Origin: Lysinibacillus fusiformis
Lineage (GTDB): Bacteria; Bacillota; Bacilli; Bacillales_A; Planococcaceae
DNA length: 64,000 nucleotides
Assembly: GCF_016925635.1 (NCBI RefSeq)
Contig: NZ_CP070490.1
Span: forward strand, 2,548,001-2,612,000
Reading direction: 5' to 3'
A program made the translations under genes and the position numbers. Under the pieces are notes generated by a model that searched no databases, had not been told where the DNA came from, and saw only the letters and a list, made by a program, of their open reading frames with translations. Below, in pieces: positions 53,901 to 62,290 of this stretch. Every line of letters begins with the position of its first letter. Positions within the stretch are counted from its first letter, which is position 1.

Positions 53901-54635
53901 ATGCCAGAGGATGAGGACTTGCTGGCTGAAATCACGACCCGCTTTCAAGCACAGTATGCCTATCAAAAATCAACAAGAAAGCGCTCTAAAACATCTGTTA
54001 GTGAAATAAAGCGATTAGAAAATCTACAGCGTCAGGAGGAACCCGAATTTTATTTTGCCTCTCCTACCAAGCAAAAGGCTTCATCCATTGCACCTCGACC
54101 AGCTTTTTTACAGGAACAACAGTTAACAGGTGCTGAAATTGGTACCGCTGTGCACACAGTGATGCAGCATGTCCCTCAGTTTGGTTTTGGTCATATCAAT
54201 GATGTAAAGGGCTTTGTAGAGGATTTAGTCGCAAGGCAGCTTTTAACAGAGGCAGAGGGTATGGTGGTTCCACAAGCGAAGATTTATCATTTCTTTGAGA
54301 CAGAAATAGGGCAACGCTTTCAACGGGCGAGTCAAATACGTAGGGAAATGCCATTTACCATTAGTAGAATCGATGAAGATGGCGATGCTCAAATTGTGCA
54401 AGGGATTATTGACTGCTTATTTGAGGATGAATACGGTAATTGGGTCTTGTTGGATTATAAAACGGATCGTATACAATCTCATTTTGCGCAGGAGCCTGCC
54501 CTGTCAAAAGAAATACTAGGTCGTTATGCCGTACAGCTTCGTGTTTATAGTGAAGCCATTGAATCCATTTTACACATCAAGGTGAGCGATAAAGTATTAT
54601 ATTTATTCGATAATGAACAGATCATACAGGCATAA
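50919..54635 (+). CDS. addA: AddA, helicase-nuclease subunit A
   Basis: A 1,238-residue SF1A helicase-nuclease. Walker A is AAAGSGKT at 33-40, then FTNASAAEMRHRM, the Walker B region KEVLVDEYQDTN, GDVKQSIYRFRLAEP, VTIHSSKGLEYPVVF and LYVAMTRAKERL, the UvrD-like motifs in order. The C-terminal nuclease shows GTAVHTVMQH, QGIIDCLFED and VLLDYKTDR. It provides the 3'-5' helicase and the second nuclease of AddAB. It starts at ATG behind GGAGGTAG overlapping the addB end, the conserved pair order of Firmicutes. Confidence 0.98.
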   Translation: MVQTIPIKPADVTWTDDQWKAIYASGQDTLVSAAAGSGKTAVLINRMIEKVIATENPINVDELLVVTFTNASAAEMRHRMSEALEKAIAENPTSNHLRRQLSLVNKAQISTLHSFCLAIVKQYAYLLEIDPGFRIANEAEIALLRDDVLAEVLEDAYDSEDEARVQAIYRLVDSFTSDRDDQAIETLISKLYDTSRVHAEPQKWLWSLPQAYDLADEVTIDDLELSQYVKLTVRHSLEEAFVLISEMRAITLQSDGPAPYAETAEIDFAMIQEGIRISQSGTWQELFDYFATVKWSTLKRVSKDALVDVELQELAKKKREAAKKMMNKIKEAFFVRTPARLLEEIRLMAPTIATLVELTTTFSEQFRLAKLERGIIDFSDLEHYALQILTVEVDGELQPSPVALDMKKRFKEVLVDEYQDTNMLQETILQLVKTGEEQDGNLFMVGDVKQSIYRFRLAEPKLFMRKYSEYVETPEVTGMRIDLNANFRSRKEVLNATNYVFAQIMGERVGEILYDDNASLKPAAPYDDKEIPVELVVMHPPPEEETTEELEEINNEAAELEELKKSQYEARFIIDRIRQMMEDGTTVYDTKIKTERPLKYSDIVILMRSMTWSTDLVEEFKLAGIPLYAESSKGYFDALEVMIMLNVLKVVDNPYQDIPLASVLRAPFVGLTENELAKIRLADQKVPFYDALRQFIRSEGHGVQTTTFEKLQRFMLAFENWRDLARRGSLSDLIWKIYLDTHYYEMVGAMPNGKQRQANLRVLHDRALMYEKTAFRGLFRFLRFIDRMRTRGDDLGTAKSIGEKDDVVRLVTIHSSKGLEYPVVFVAGMGRPFNKMDFHQPYLFDQDFGLAVKAIDPENRITYTSLPFLALKEKKELEMRAEEMRVLYVAMTRAKERLILVGSVKNWEKTRDNWQDAQSLPLDAPLQDYLRARANSYLDWIGPAVARHADFAAVATNSYKKLEDPSHWWVQAIDTKHYSYELQAMGDEVQQALAMPEDEDLLAEITTRFQAQYAYQKSTRKRSKTSVSEIKRLENLQRQEEPEFYFASPTKQKASSIAPRPAFLQEQQLTGAEIGTAVHTVMQHVPQFGFGHINDVKGFVEDLVARQLLTEAEGMVVPQAKIYHFFETEIGQRFQRASQIRREMPFTISRIDEDGDAQIVQGIIDCLFEDEYGNWVLLDYKTDRIQSHFAQEPALSKEILGRYAVQLRVYSEAIESILHIKVSDKVLYLFDNEQIIQA

Positions 54636-54710
54636 AGAGCTTGTTATGGGAAAAGTAGGGCTTATTTGTCCTGCTTTCACCATAGCTACTAGTCAAGAGG
54701 AGGCTATTTT

Positions 54711-55877
54711 GTGGAATTAAAACCGACAATGTTGCAGGAACGAATGGCAACATTAGATATTTTACGAGGTATTAGTTTAGTAGGTATCTTACTTGTAAAT
54801 ATGTATACCTTTTATTTGCCAATGCCGCATATTGATTTGGCATCATGGTTTACAACCCCATCGGATATTGTGTGGCAGAAAAATATAGATATTTATGTGC
54901 AAGGTAGCTTTTACCCGCTCTTTGCCATGCTATTTGGTTATGGACTGGCTATGCAGTGGCAGAAGGCTCAGAGTCGTGAACAAAACTTTTATACGCTAGG
55001 GCTTCGTAGACTGTCCATCCTTTTTGCCTTTGGTTTTGTCCATGCTGTGCTAATTTGGTGGGGCGACATATTAATGATGTATGCATTTTGTGGCGTTTTT
55101 TTAGTGCTTTTACTACGTTTGAGTCCTATCTGGCTATTAGCTAGTGCTTTGATCATTAATGGCTTGATGCAAGTTTTTATGCTCTTTGTGGTAGGGATTG
55201 TTAATTTTAATACAAAAGTAGATGACTACTTAGATATCGTATCAGTAGAGAAGGCCATCACGGCTTATGGGACAGGAGACTGGGTAGATGCCTTTATGCA
55301 ACGCTTAACAGATTTATCGACGCAGGCAGGCATCGAGATGTGGTTTGTCGCACTGTTCACCATTTTACCGTATATGTTAATAGGTGCCGCTGCCTCTAAA
55401 TGGCGTTTAGTAGAACGAGCTAAAGAATTGAAGTGGTTATGGCTGACATTAGCAATTGCCGGATTGGTCATCGGAATTGGTATGAAAAGCTTATCTATTA
55501 TGTTTACAAGAACTTATTTACTAGATTATTTAAAGGTATACATAGGGGGTCCAATGCTATCGGTGGGCTATATCGGGGTTATTGTGTTACTTTGCTTAAT
55601 GCCAATTGTGCCAAAGCTACTTAGTCCTTTTGCTAAAATTGGGCGCATGTCATTAACGATGTATATCCTTCAATCGATTATAGGCACTTGTTTATTCTAT
55701 CAATTTGGTTTTGGCTGGTATGGCAAAGTAAGTGTGGAAACTGGGGTATTAATTGCTATTGGCATAATTGTTGTACAAATGATCATAGCAGAAATTTGGC
55801 TATCTAAGTGGAAACAAGGGCCGTTAGAGGCAATATGGCGTAAATTAACCTATAAGCAAAAGGTGGAAGTACGTTAA
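54711..55877 (+). CDS. DUF418 family membrane protein (YeiB-like)
   Basis: A 388-residue multi-pass membrane protein with the DUF418 layout. The start is RMATLDILRGISLVGILLVNMYTFYLP (LD-x-x-RG-x-x-x-x-GI-L-x-N-M), then FYPLFAMLFGYGLAMQW, RRLSILFAFGFVHAVLIWWGDILMMYAFCGVFLVLLLR, and the C-terminal KIGRMSLTMYILQSIIGTCLFYQFGFGWYG. The family is related to acyltransferase-3 membrane proteins; the substrate is unknown. The start is GTG behind AAGAGGAGG. It stands alone between addA and yisK, with no sharp terminator on either side. Confidence 0.88.
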   Translation: MELKPTMLQERMATLDILRGISLVGILLVNMYTFYLPMPHIDLASWFTTPSDIVWQKNIDIYVQGSFYPLFAMLFGYGLAMQWQKAQSREQNFYTLGLRRLSILFAFGFVHAVLIWWGDILMMYAFCGVFLVLLLRLSPIWLLASALIINGLMQVFMLFVVGIVNFNTKVDDYLDIVSVEKAITAYGTGDWVDAFMQRLTDLSTQAGIEMWFVALFTILPYMLIGAAASKWRLVERAKELKWLWLTLAIAGLVIGIGMKSLSIMFTRTYLLDYLKVYIGGPMLSVGYIGVIVLLCLMPIVPKLLSPFAKIGRMSLTMYILQSIIGTCLFYQFGFGWYGKVSVETGVLIAIGIIVVQMIIAEIWLSKWKQGPLEAIWRKLTYKQKVEVR

Positions 55878-56001
55878 TATATTCCTCCTCACATGCATAT
55901 TTTATTAAGATATAACAACTTATAAAAATGTTGTCGCAAAAATGAGGTAATTTCTATCATATTGTTGTATTATGTAGAAAAAAGAAGGAGCTCTTTCAAT
56001 C

Positions 56002-56904
56002 ATGAAAATTTTATCATTCAAATTAGGTGGACATGTAAGCTTTGGACCAAAAGTAAAAAAAGAAGAAGCGGTATGGGACGTACTCGCTATTCAAAATGAA
56101 CTTCAAGTTCTCCCTTCTTTTTCAAGTTCAATCGTGGATGGCATTGCTTTAGGCTTTGATTTTGTGGAACAGATTCGTAAATTAGTAGAAGCAGCAGAAA
56201 AATCAGGTAATGCTAGTAGTTTTAAACGTGAATTTACAGAGATCGAATGGCTTTCACCAATTCCACGTACACCTAAAAATATTATGTGTATTGGTAAAAA
56301 CTATGATGAACATGCGAAGGAAATGGGTGCAGAAGCAGCACCAACGGATTTAATGGTATTTACAAAATCACCAACTGCAATTGCCGCTGATGGACAAACA
56401 ATTTCTATTCATGCTGATCTTTCTTCAAAAATGGATTATGAAGGTGAGCTAGCTATCGTTATTGGGAAACGTGGCAAAAACATTCCTAAAAATTTAGCAT
56501 TTGATTATGTATTTGGCTACACAATTGCCAATGATGTAACAGCTCGTGATTTACAAGAGAATCATAAACAATTCTTCTTGGGTAAAAGCTTAGACGGTAC
56601 TTGCCCTCTTGGACCATACCTTGTGACAAAGGATGAAATTCCAAATCCACAAGACTTAACAGTTGTTACAAAGGTTAATGATGAAGTACGTCAAAACGGC
56701 TCTACGAAAGATATGATGTTCACTGTTGAAACACTAGTATCCATCCTATCAAAGCATGTGACATTAGAGCCAGGAGATGTTATTTTAACAGGTACGCCAG
56801 CAGGAGTTGGCAAAGGTATGAACCCGCCACAATTCTTAAAAGCTGGAGATACAGTAAAAGTATCCATTCAAGGAATCGGTACATTAGTCAACCATTTTGA
56901 ATAA
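56002..56904 (+). CDS. yisK: YisK-like fumarylacetoacetate hydrolase-family enzyme
   Basis: A 300-residue protein with an FAH C-terminal domain: KNIMCIGKNYDEHAKEMG, then MDYEGELAIVIGKRGKNIP and YTIANDVTARDLQ (metal-binding Glu/Asp residues), FLGKSLDGTCPLGPYLV and LEPGDVILTGTPAGVGKGMNPPQFLKAGDTVKVSIQGIGTL. B. subtilis YisK has this layout, is an oxaloacetate decarboxylase and associates with the MreB-like Mbl. ATG follows GAAGGAG. yisL lies next, as in B. subtilis. Size equals the family norm. Confidence 0.92.
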   Translation: MKILSFKLGGHVSFGPKVKKEEAVWDVLAIQNELQVLPSFSSSIVDGIALGFDFVEQIRKLVEAAEKSGNASSFKREFTEIEWLSPIPRTPKNIMCIGKNYDEHAKEMGAEAAPTDLMVFTKSPTAIAADGQTISIHADLSSKMDYEGELAIVIGKRGKNIPKNLAFDYVFGYTIANDVTARDLQENHKQFFLGKSLDGTCPLGPYLVTKDEIPNPQDLTVVTKVNDEVRQNGSTKDMMFTVETLVSILSKHVTLEPGDVILTGTPAGVGKGMNPPQFLKAGDTVKVSIQGIGTLVNHFE

Positions 56905-56913
56905 TGATGATAT

Positions 56914-56949
56914 CAATCCGCGGGAGTCCATACTCCGCGGATTTTTTAC
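56914..56949 (+). terminator. Rho-independent terminator of yisK
   Basis: AATCCGCGGGAGT (from 56,915) pairs with ACTCCGCGGATT (to 56,943) with a single bulged base, followed by a T-run. Confidence 0.88.
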
Positions 56950-57105
56950 TTCTTTAAGGGAAGGTAACAGAAGTTAAAGCTGTTAGATCTAACGATGTAG
57001 AATCTTAATTGATGTAAATTATGTGAACACTATTGTAATATTTGAAACCCTTTCCATCGCATGGTAGGATAGAGTTTGATAGAAAAAGAATGAGGTGGGA
57101 CAAAC

Positions 57106-57474
57106 ATGAGTTTTTTAACTAGCCAAACGCATTTGCATATTACTACGTGGGTAGTGGCTATTGTTATCTTTTTAATTGCGGCACTAATGGGCAAGCAATC
57201 AAAAGGCTTACATATGACATTACGTCTGTTTTATGTATTAATAATCATCACAGGTGGAGCATTATTTATCGAGGCAATGGACTATGGTCAAGGTATGCTT
57301 TACGGTTTTAAATTCTTAGGTGGCATACTTGTAATTGGTATGATGGAAATGGTATTAGTGCGCCAAAAGAAAAATAAACCAACAGGTATGTTTTGGATTT
57401 TATTTGCAGTATTCTTATTAATCACTTTGTTCCTAGGATTTAAACTACCAATGGGTCAAGATTTCTTAGCATAA
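57106..57474 (+). CDS. yisL: YisL family (UPF0344/DUF1516) membrane protein
   Basis: A 122-residue protein with four membrane segments: HLHITTWVVAIVIFLIAALMG, RLFYVLIIITGGALFI, YGFKFLGGILVIGMMEMVLV and WILFAVFLLITLFLGFKLP. Its start M-S-F-L-x-S-x-T-H-x-H-I-T-T-W matches YisL. Function is unknown. It follows yisK, as in B. subtilis, but is separated from it by a terminator and about 150 bases with its own AGGTGGG ribosome site, so it is probably a separate unit. A terminator follows. Confidence 0.88.
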   Translation: MSFLTSQTHLHITTWVVAIVIFLIAALMGKQSKGLHMTLRLFYVLIIITGGALFIEAMDYGQGMLYGFKFLGGILVIGMMEMVLVRQKKNKPTGMFWILFAVFLLITLFLGFKLPMGQDFLA

Positions 57475-57480
57475 TGATTT

Positions 57481-57522
57481 AAAAGTCGTGAAGTAGTAGT
57501 TGCTTCACGGCTTTTATTTTGT
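57481..57522 (+). terminator. Rho-independent terminator of yisL
   Basis: AAAAGTCGTGAAG (57,481-57,493) pairs with CTTCACGGCTTTT (57,503-57,515) with one G-U pair, then a T-rich tail. Confidence 0.85.
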
Positions 57523-57660
57523 AACCGAAAATGAAGACGTAATTGACACCTTTTTGCCGTAATTCATTTCGCATTTTCGCAAAATCTTTGGAAAAGATAG
57601 CGACGTGACTGAGTTATTTGGTAAAATGACGATGATTGGTTTGAAAGAGAGGGAATAACA

Positions 57661-59130
57661 GTGAAATTTAAGAAGTGGATAAGTGCAACGGCTGCATCAC
57701 TTTTATTAGCAACTTCATTCGTAACTACTATACCAGTAGCCCATGCGGATGAATCAGCGACTAGAACGATAGCAGAAGAGAGCATCTATGATTTACTCGT
57801 TGACCGTTTCTTTAATGGCTCGGGCACAAACGATTTTGATACAAATACGCAGGACCCTTCGAAATTTGCGGGAGGCGATTTTACAGGTTTACAGGATAAA
57901 CTGAAATTTATCGGTGAGATGGGCTATACGATTGTTTCCATTGGACCTATTTTTTCTACAGAGAAATACGATGGTTCAATGCCAACAAGCTATACTACAA
58001 TCGAACGTCATTTTGGAACAACGGAAGAATTCCAAAGTATTGTAGAGGCCTATAAAGCTAAAAATATGTCTATTATGGTTGATTTTCCACTTACAAATGT
58101 GAGTCCAAATCATGAGTGGGCAAAGGATGCTTCAAAAGCAGATTGGGTTGCATCTACGAATAATGGACAAGTACAGTGGGATTTAGCGAATAAAGATGTG
58201 CAAGAGGCACTTATTCAAGCAGTAACTGAATTTGTTTCTACATATGACATCGGTGGTATTCGTTTAACAAATATTGCAGGGGCTGATACAGCGTTTATCA
58301 ATGCAATGATAGCCGCATTAAAAGAGACAAAATCGTCCCTTTATGTCATTGCTAATGAAGAAAGTGATGCTGACTTTGATGCAACTTTCTCACCTGTAAC
58401 GGCAGATATCTATCGTAATATGTTTAAAAACGTGGATATGGATTCCTCTAAATTAATGGAACCTTTTACAGGAGAAAAACCGACACAAATTATGGTGGAT
58501 TCGCTTGAAACTCATCGTTTTACATTCGACTCTGCTAATGAAAATATGTTCCCACCTACACGCTTAAAAATGGCGATGGGTGCATTATTTATGCTACCAG
58601 GAATTCCTGTCGTACAATATGGTACCGAAATTGCTATGAATGGGGAAGCCAAACCAGATACACACCAGTTTTACAACTTTAAAACAGATGAAGAACTGAT
58701 TGATTATATTAAAAATGTTCAATCTTTACGTAATCAATCAGCTACTTTGCGTAATGGTGATTTTGAAGTCATTACAAATGAAAATGGCCTTCTTGTCTTT
58801 ACACGTACTTCTGATGAAGAAAAGTGGGTAATCATGGTTAATAATACTGGTAAAACACAACGCGTCGACTTAACGCCTGAACAACTTGGTGAAGGGAAAA
58901 TGTTGAACGGGATTTTACATGAGGAAAAAGTTCGTATAAATGAAAAAGAAGTTTATCCTGTTATTTTAGATCGAGAAATGGTCGAGATTTATCAGGTTCG
59001 CAATGATGAAGGCTTAAACACGCCCTATATGGTGGCTTTAGGCTTAGTATGGTTGATCTTTATTGGTTTTGTAGTCATCATCATTAAACGAGGAAAAGTT
59101 CGCCGTCAGGAGCAAGACGTCCAACAATAA
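57661..59130 (+). CDS. Membrane-anchored GH13 amylase-like protein lacking catalytic residues
   Basis: A 489-residue protein has signal peptide MKFKKWISATAASLLLATSFVTTIPVAHA, a GH13-like barrel (IYDLLVDRFFNGSGTNDFD..., GGDFTGLQDKLKFIGEMGYTIVSIGPIF), a C-terminal beta-domain, one membrane segment (MVALGLVWLIFIGFVVIII) and a basic tail. The fold-defining motifs are present but the active site is not. Region I reads DFPLTNVS where DFVxNHVS is normal, region II IGGIRLT lacks the nucleophile Asp (R-x-D), region III YVIANEES lacks the acid Glu in register, and region IV MVDSLETHRF lacks N-H-D. Loss of all three acids suggests a surface pseudoenzyme. GTG start after GAGAGGG. Confidence 0.85.
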   Translation: MKFKKWISATAASLLLATSFVTTIPVAHADESATRTIAEESIYDLLVDRFFNGSGTNDFDTNTQDPSKFAGGDFTGLQDKLKFIGEMGYTIVSIGPIFSTEKYDGSMPTSYTTIERHFGTTEEFQSIVEAYKAKNMSIMVDFPLTNVSPNHEWAKDASKADWVASTNNGQVQWDLANKDVQEALIQAVTEFVSTYDIGGIRLTNIAGADTAFINAMIAALKETKSSLYVIANEESDADFDATFSPVTADIYRNMFKNVDMDSSKLMEPFTGEKPTQIMVDSLETHRFTFDSANENMFPPTRLKMAMGALFMLPGIPVVQYGTEIAMNGEAKPDTHQFYNFKTDEELIDYIKNVQSLRNQSATLRNGDFEVITNENGLLVFTRTSDEEKWVIMVNNTGKTQRVDLTPEQLGEGKMLNGILHEEKVRINEKEVYPVILDREMVEIYQVRNDEGLNTPYMVALGLVWLIFIGFVVIIIKRGKVRRQEQDVQQ

Positions 59131-59141
59131 TAGCACAACGA

Positions 59142-59177
59142 AAAAAGCATGCTAGGAGCCATCCTAGCATGCTTTTT
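59142..59177. terminator. Bidirectional terminator between convergent genes
   Basis: AAAAAGCATGCTAGGA (59,142-59,157) pairs perfectly with TCCTAGCATGCTTTTT (59,162-59,177) around GCCA. A and T ends give a terminator on each strand, for the amylase-like gene and for degV. Confidence 0.92.
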
Positions 59178-59178
59178 A

Positions 59179-60036
59179 TTAGCCTTCAAAGCTTTTATTT
59201 GTGAAGAAAATCGCAATAGTCCCTGGTCCTACATGTGAACCAATTGCGGAGCCAATCATAGTAATTTGCACAGCTTGAGGTGAAAAACGCTCCTGGATAG
59301 AGGCTTTTGCTTCATTTGCAAAGGCAGCATCATCACTATGGCTAATACCTATGATTTTATTTGTAAAGCTGCCGCCACGCTCCTGCATTAAATCTAACAT
59401 ACGATTAAGTGCCTTTTTTCGACCGCGCGACTTTTCAATCGGTACAAGTTTGCCATCTTCTACATTTAAAATAGGCTTAATACTAAGAAGGCCGCCTAAA
59501 AATGCACTGGCTTTTGATACTCGACCACCTTTTGCAAGGTAATCTAAGTCTTCTACTGTAAATAAATGCTCGACCTGAGGTGCAAGGGTATTTATTTTAG
59601 AGGCCATATCTTCTAAGGATACTCCTATATTTCGCAGTCGTACAGCTTCTTCCACGACAAGGCCATGTCCTAGTGATGCGCATTTTGAGTCGATAATGGC
59701 TAGTTTTAAGGAAGGATACTGCTCAAGTACCTGATTGCGAATCATTTGAGCAGTACTATATGTGCCTGATAATTCTGATGAAAACGCGATATAAATACCT
59801 TCTTCATCATTTTTGGCTAGCTCCTCAAAATGCTTCAAAAAGAGCTCAGGTGACACTTGTGATGTTTTTGGCTGAGCACCTTTGCGTATTGCATCATAGA
59901 TCTCTTTGGAATCAATTGCAATCACATCTTCATATTCTTTGTTGTTCAATTGCACTCGTAAAGGGAGTAGCACGACATCATTTTCTTCATAGTAAGATTT
60001 TGGTAGATCACATCCACTATCCGTAAAAATCTTCAT
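59179..60036 (-). CDS. yitS: DegV-family fatty-acid-binding protein
   Basis: A 285-residue DegV protein: MKIFTDSGCDLPKSYYEENDVVLLPLRV, KTSQVSPELFLKHFEEL, IAFSSELSGTYSTA, IDSKCASLGHGLVVEEA, LDYLAKGGRVSKASAFLGGLLSIKPIL and GSAIGSHVGPGTIAIFF. Family members bind a fatty acid and in Firmicutes act with fatty acid kinase (FakA/FakB type) to bring fatty acids into lipids. The match to B. subtilis YitS rests on the following order yitU, yitV, yitW. ATG lies behind GGGGGA on the minus strand. Confidence 0.9.
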   Translation of the reverse strand: MKIFTDSGCDLPKSYYEENDVVLLPLRVQLNNKEYEDVIAIDSKEIYDAIRKGAQPKTSQVSPELFLKHFEELAKNDEEGIYIAFSSELSGTYSTAQMIRNQVLEQYPSLKLAIIDSKCASLGHGLVVEEAVRLRNIGVSLEDMASKINTLAPQVEHLFTVEDLDYLAKGGRVSKASAFLGGLLSIKPILNVEDGKLVPIEKSRGRKKALNRMLDLMQERGGSFTNKIIGISHSDDAAFANEAKASIQERFSPQAVQITMIGSAIGSHVGPGTIAIFFTNKSFEG

Positions 60037-60174
60037 TCTCTTGTCCCCCTAATTTCAACTTACTTTTAAAGCTTTTTAACTTTCTTCAGTAGATACTCAC
60101 TATAAATGGAAGGGGTACCACTGAATAAAGTTAAACTGGTAAAAATGGAATGTTAACTTGAACTTACTACTTAA

Positions 60175-60984
60175 CTATGATAATTTCAAGCGATCGATGA
60201 GTATTTTTGCAATTCCATCATCATTATTCGTTGCAGTTATTTCATTTGCAATGTTTTTAAGACTTGAGATACCGTTCCCCATCGCTACACCAAGTCCAGC
60301 ATATTCAATCATTTCTAAATCATTGTCTTCATCGCCAAACGCGATAATGCGCTCACGTGGGATACCTAAATCTTTTGCCACATGCGCTATGCCAACAGCT
60401 TTATTTAAACCTCGACGCACAATTTCAATAATATGAAGAGGTGCGCCCCAGCGACGATGCTCGATGACTTCAGCATGCACTGCCTGTAAATGATCACGTA
60501 TAATAACCGAATTGGCTTCATTTGCCTGAATCAGCAAACTTGTGGGATTTTCCAAGAGATGTGTGTATAAATCACCAAGTGTAATTCTTGGATTCCCCAT
60601 ATTAAAAATATTTAAAATACGATCGTCTTCTGTGTGGACATAAATATCATCTTTTACCTCAGCGATAATATTTTCGTATTCATAACTGTTAATAGAATCA
60701 ACAACATCATGTACGACACTTAAATCAATTGGTGTGTGCATATGTTGCCAAGAGACATTTTTAGGATGATGCACATATGCGCCATTAAAATTAACAATGG
60801 GTGTAGTGAGCCCAAGTTCATGATAATAAAGATCGCTTGCACGGTATGGACGTCCCGTCGCAATCATCACTTGATGCCCTTGTTCCTTAGCCTGCAATAA
60901 TGTTTTTTTTGTTTTTGCAGAAATTTGTTGTTGATCTGTTAATAAAGTTCCATCTAAGTCTAATACGATTAAATGCGGTTTCAT
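60175..60984 (-). CDS. yitU: Cof-type HAD hydrolase (YitU-like)
   Basis: From the ATG at 60,984 the protein has 269 residues and starts MKPHLIVLDLDGTLLTDQQQIS, the HAD motif I (DLDGT). Motif II is MIATGRPYRASDLYY, the C2B cap covers the middle, and motifs III/IV are GLNKAVGIAHVAKDLGI and ERIIAFGDEDNDLEMIEYAGLGVAMGNG. These Cof/YidA-type phosphatases act on sugar phosphates, FMN or similar; the substrate here is unknown. An open frame extends 69 codons upstream but has no motif and crosses the promoter area. A short gap separates it from degV downstream. Confidence 0.92.
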   Translation of the reverse strand: MKPHLIVLDLDGTLLTDQQQISAKTKKTLLQAKEQGHQVMIATGRPYRASDLYYHELGLTTPIVNFNGAYVHHPKNVSWQHMHTPIDLSVVHDVVDSINSYEYENIIAEVKDDIYVHTEDDRILNIFNMGNPRITLGDLYTHLLENPTSLLIQANEANSVIIRDHLQAVHAEVIEHRRWGAPLHIIEIVRRGLNKAVGIAHVAKDLGIPRERIIAFGDEDNDLEMIEYAGLGVAMGNGISSLKNIANEITATNNDDGIAKILIDRLKLS

Positions 60985-61105
60985 AGCTCGTTGCCCCTTT
61001 CCTATAGTTTGAATAGTATCTCTTTGTCTTACATTCGTCAAAATTTTGTCACAGTGAAAAAAGTTTGCTAACATAAAGATGAGATAATAGTTGGGAGTGA
61101 CAATA

Positions 61106-61870
61106 ATGTTTGTAGAAAAAGAAGTGTGGGGAAATATTCCTTTATTACATATACATACAGACAAGATGAATGAAGAAACCCCGGTAGTCATTTTTTTGCA
61201 TGGCTTTATGAGTGCAAAAGAACATAACTTACACTATGCATACCAATTGGTGCATAAAGGGGTGCGTGTCCTATTGCCAGATGCAAAATTTCATGGTGAG
61301 CGTAGCGAAGGCCTAACGGAAATGCAAATGAATTTAAATTTTTGGGACATTGTTTTAAATTCTATTCATGAAGTACAACAATTATATGATGAATTAAAGA
61401 ATAAAAAATTATTAGCTAGTCATAATATTGGCATAGCAGGTACCTCAATGGGTGGCATCGTGACATCAGGCTGTCTGAAGCTTTATGATTGGATACAAAC
61501 AGCTGCAATATGTATGGGCGCACCTAGTTTTATTAAATTGGGTGAATATCAATTACAACAATTTGCTAAAAGCGGAGTAAACTGGCCTATGTCAGAGGAA
61601 GACGTAGAAAAAATTAATGATGTCCTTGCTAAATATGATGTCAGTCTAACACCAGAAAAATTCGCGGGTCGCCCTGTATTCTTTTGGCATGGTGAATTAG
61701 ATAAAACAGTTCCTTTCAACGAAACGTATAAATTTTATGAAACATTACGGGAATACTATCAAGCAAACCCTGAATATTTAAAGTTCATGGTGAACAAAAG
61801 AGCTGGACATGCCGTACCGCGTGACGGTATGCTAGCAGCAACAGAATGGCTTGCACAGCATTTGGCATAA
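61106..61870 (+). CDS. yitV: YitV-like alpha/beta-hydrolase (esterase)
   Basis: A 254-residue alpha/beta hydrolase. An oxyanion-type HGF is in VVIFLHGFMSAKEH, the nucleophile elbow G-x-S-x-G is GTSMGG near residue 119, the acid is in FFWHGELDKTVPF and the catalytic His is in KRAGHAVPRDG. Family members include YitV/YheT-type esterases. The ATG at 61,106 lies behind GGGAGTG; an upstream in-frame TTG at 61,091 is less likely. It is divergent from yitU with about 120 bases between, and followed by yitW after 53 bases. Confidence 0.9.
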   Translation: MFVEKEVWGNIPLLHIHTDKMNEETPVVIFLHGFMSAKEHNLHYAYQLVHKGVRVLLPDAKFHGERSEGLTEMQMNLNFWDIVLNSIHEVQQLYDELKNKKLLASHNIGIAGTSMGGIVTSGCLKLYDWIQTAAICMGAPSFIKLGEYQLQQFAKSGVNWPMSEEDVEKINDVLAKYDVSLTPEKFAGRPVFFWHGELDKTVPFNETYKFYETLREYYQANPEYLKFMVNKRAGHAVPRDGMLAATEWLAQHLA

Positions 61871-61923
61871 CAGGATGCATCTGCTATGATAAGGTTAACA
61901 CTATGATGGAAGGAGAAATACGA

Positions 61924-62232
61924 ATGGATCAAGATATGAAAGACAGCATGTTTGGTGCTTTAGAAAATGTAATTGACCCTGAGCTTGGCATTGATATCGT
62001 TAACTTAGGTTTAGTATATGATGTGGATTTAGATGATGAAGGTGTCGCAACTGTTACAATGACCTTGACATCGATGGGCTGTCCACTTGGACCAGTCATT
62101 GTGGATCAAGTAAATACAGCATTAGGTGAACTTCCTGAAGTGAAAAGTACAAATGTGAATATTGTATGGAATCCACCTTGGTCAAAAGATAAAATGTCAC
62201 GCTATGCAAAAATGGCATTAGGTGTACGTTAA
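61924..62232 (+). CDS. yitW: DUF59/MIP18 family protein (YitW/SufT-like)
   Basis: A 102-residue protein with the MIP18 domain: LENVIDPELGIDIVNLGLVYDVDLDDEGVATVTMTLTSMGCPLGPVIVDQVNTAL. The reactive Cys is in MGCPLG, and the end reads VNIVWNPPWSKDKMSRYAK. Family members assist iron-sulfur cluster delivery (SufT, PaaD-like). The frame opens at 61,846, but the ATG at 61,924 follows GAAGGAG. It follows yitV and ends at a good terminator. Confidence 0.93.
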   Translation: MDQDMKDSMFGALENVIDPELGIDIVNLGLVYDVDLDDEGVATVTMTLTSMGCPLGPVIVDQVNTALGELPEVKSTNVNIVWNPPWSKDKMSRYAKMALGVR

Positions 62233-62243
62233 AATGTAATATT

Positions 62244-62278
62244 AAACCCTGCTTATTCAAAAATAAGCAGGGTTTTTG
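62244..62278 (+). terminator. Rho-independent terminator of yitW
   Basis: AAACCCTGCTTATT (62,244-62,257) pairs perfectly with AATAAGCAGGGTTT (62,262-62,275) around CAAA, followed by T-rich sequence. Confidence 0.92.
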
Positions 62279-62290
62279 CTTGTAACGAAA

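Noticed and set aside
54640..54690. Terminator after addA
   Set aside because: A weak G-U-rich stem (AAAGTAGGGC / GTCCTGCTTT) is present, but no T-tract follows.
60985..61191. 69-codon N-terminal extension of the HAD phosphatase
   Set aside because: Runs through the divergent promoter region and yitV start; the DLDGT motif follows the ATG at 60,984 as in the family.
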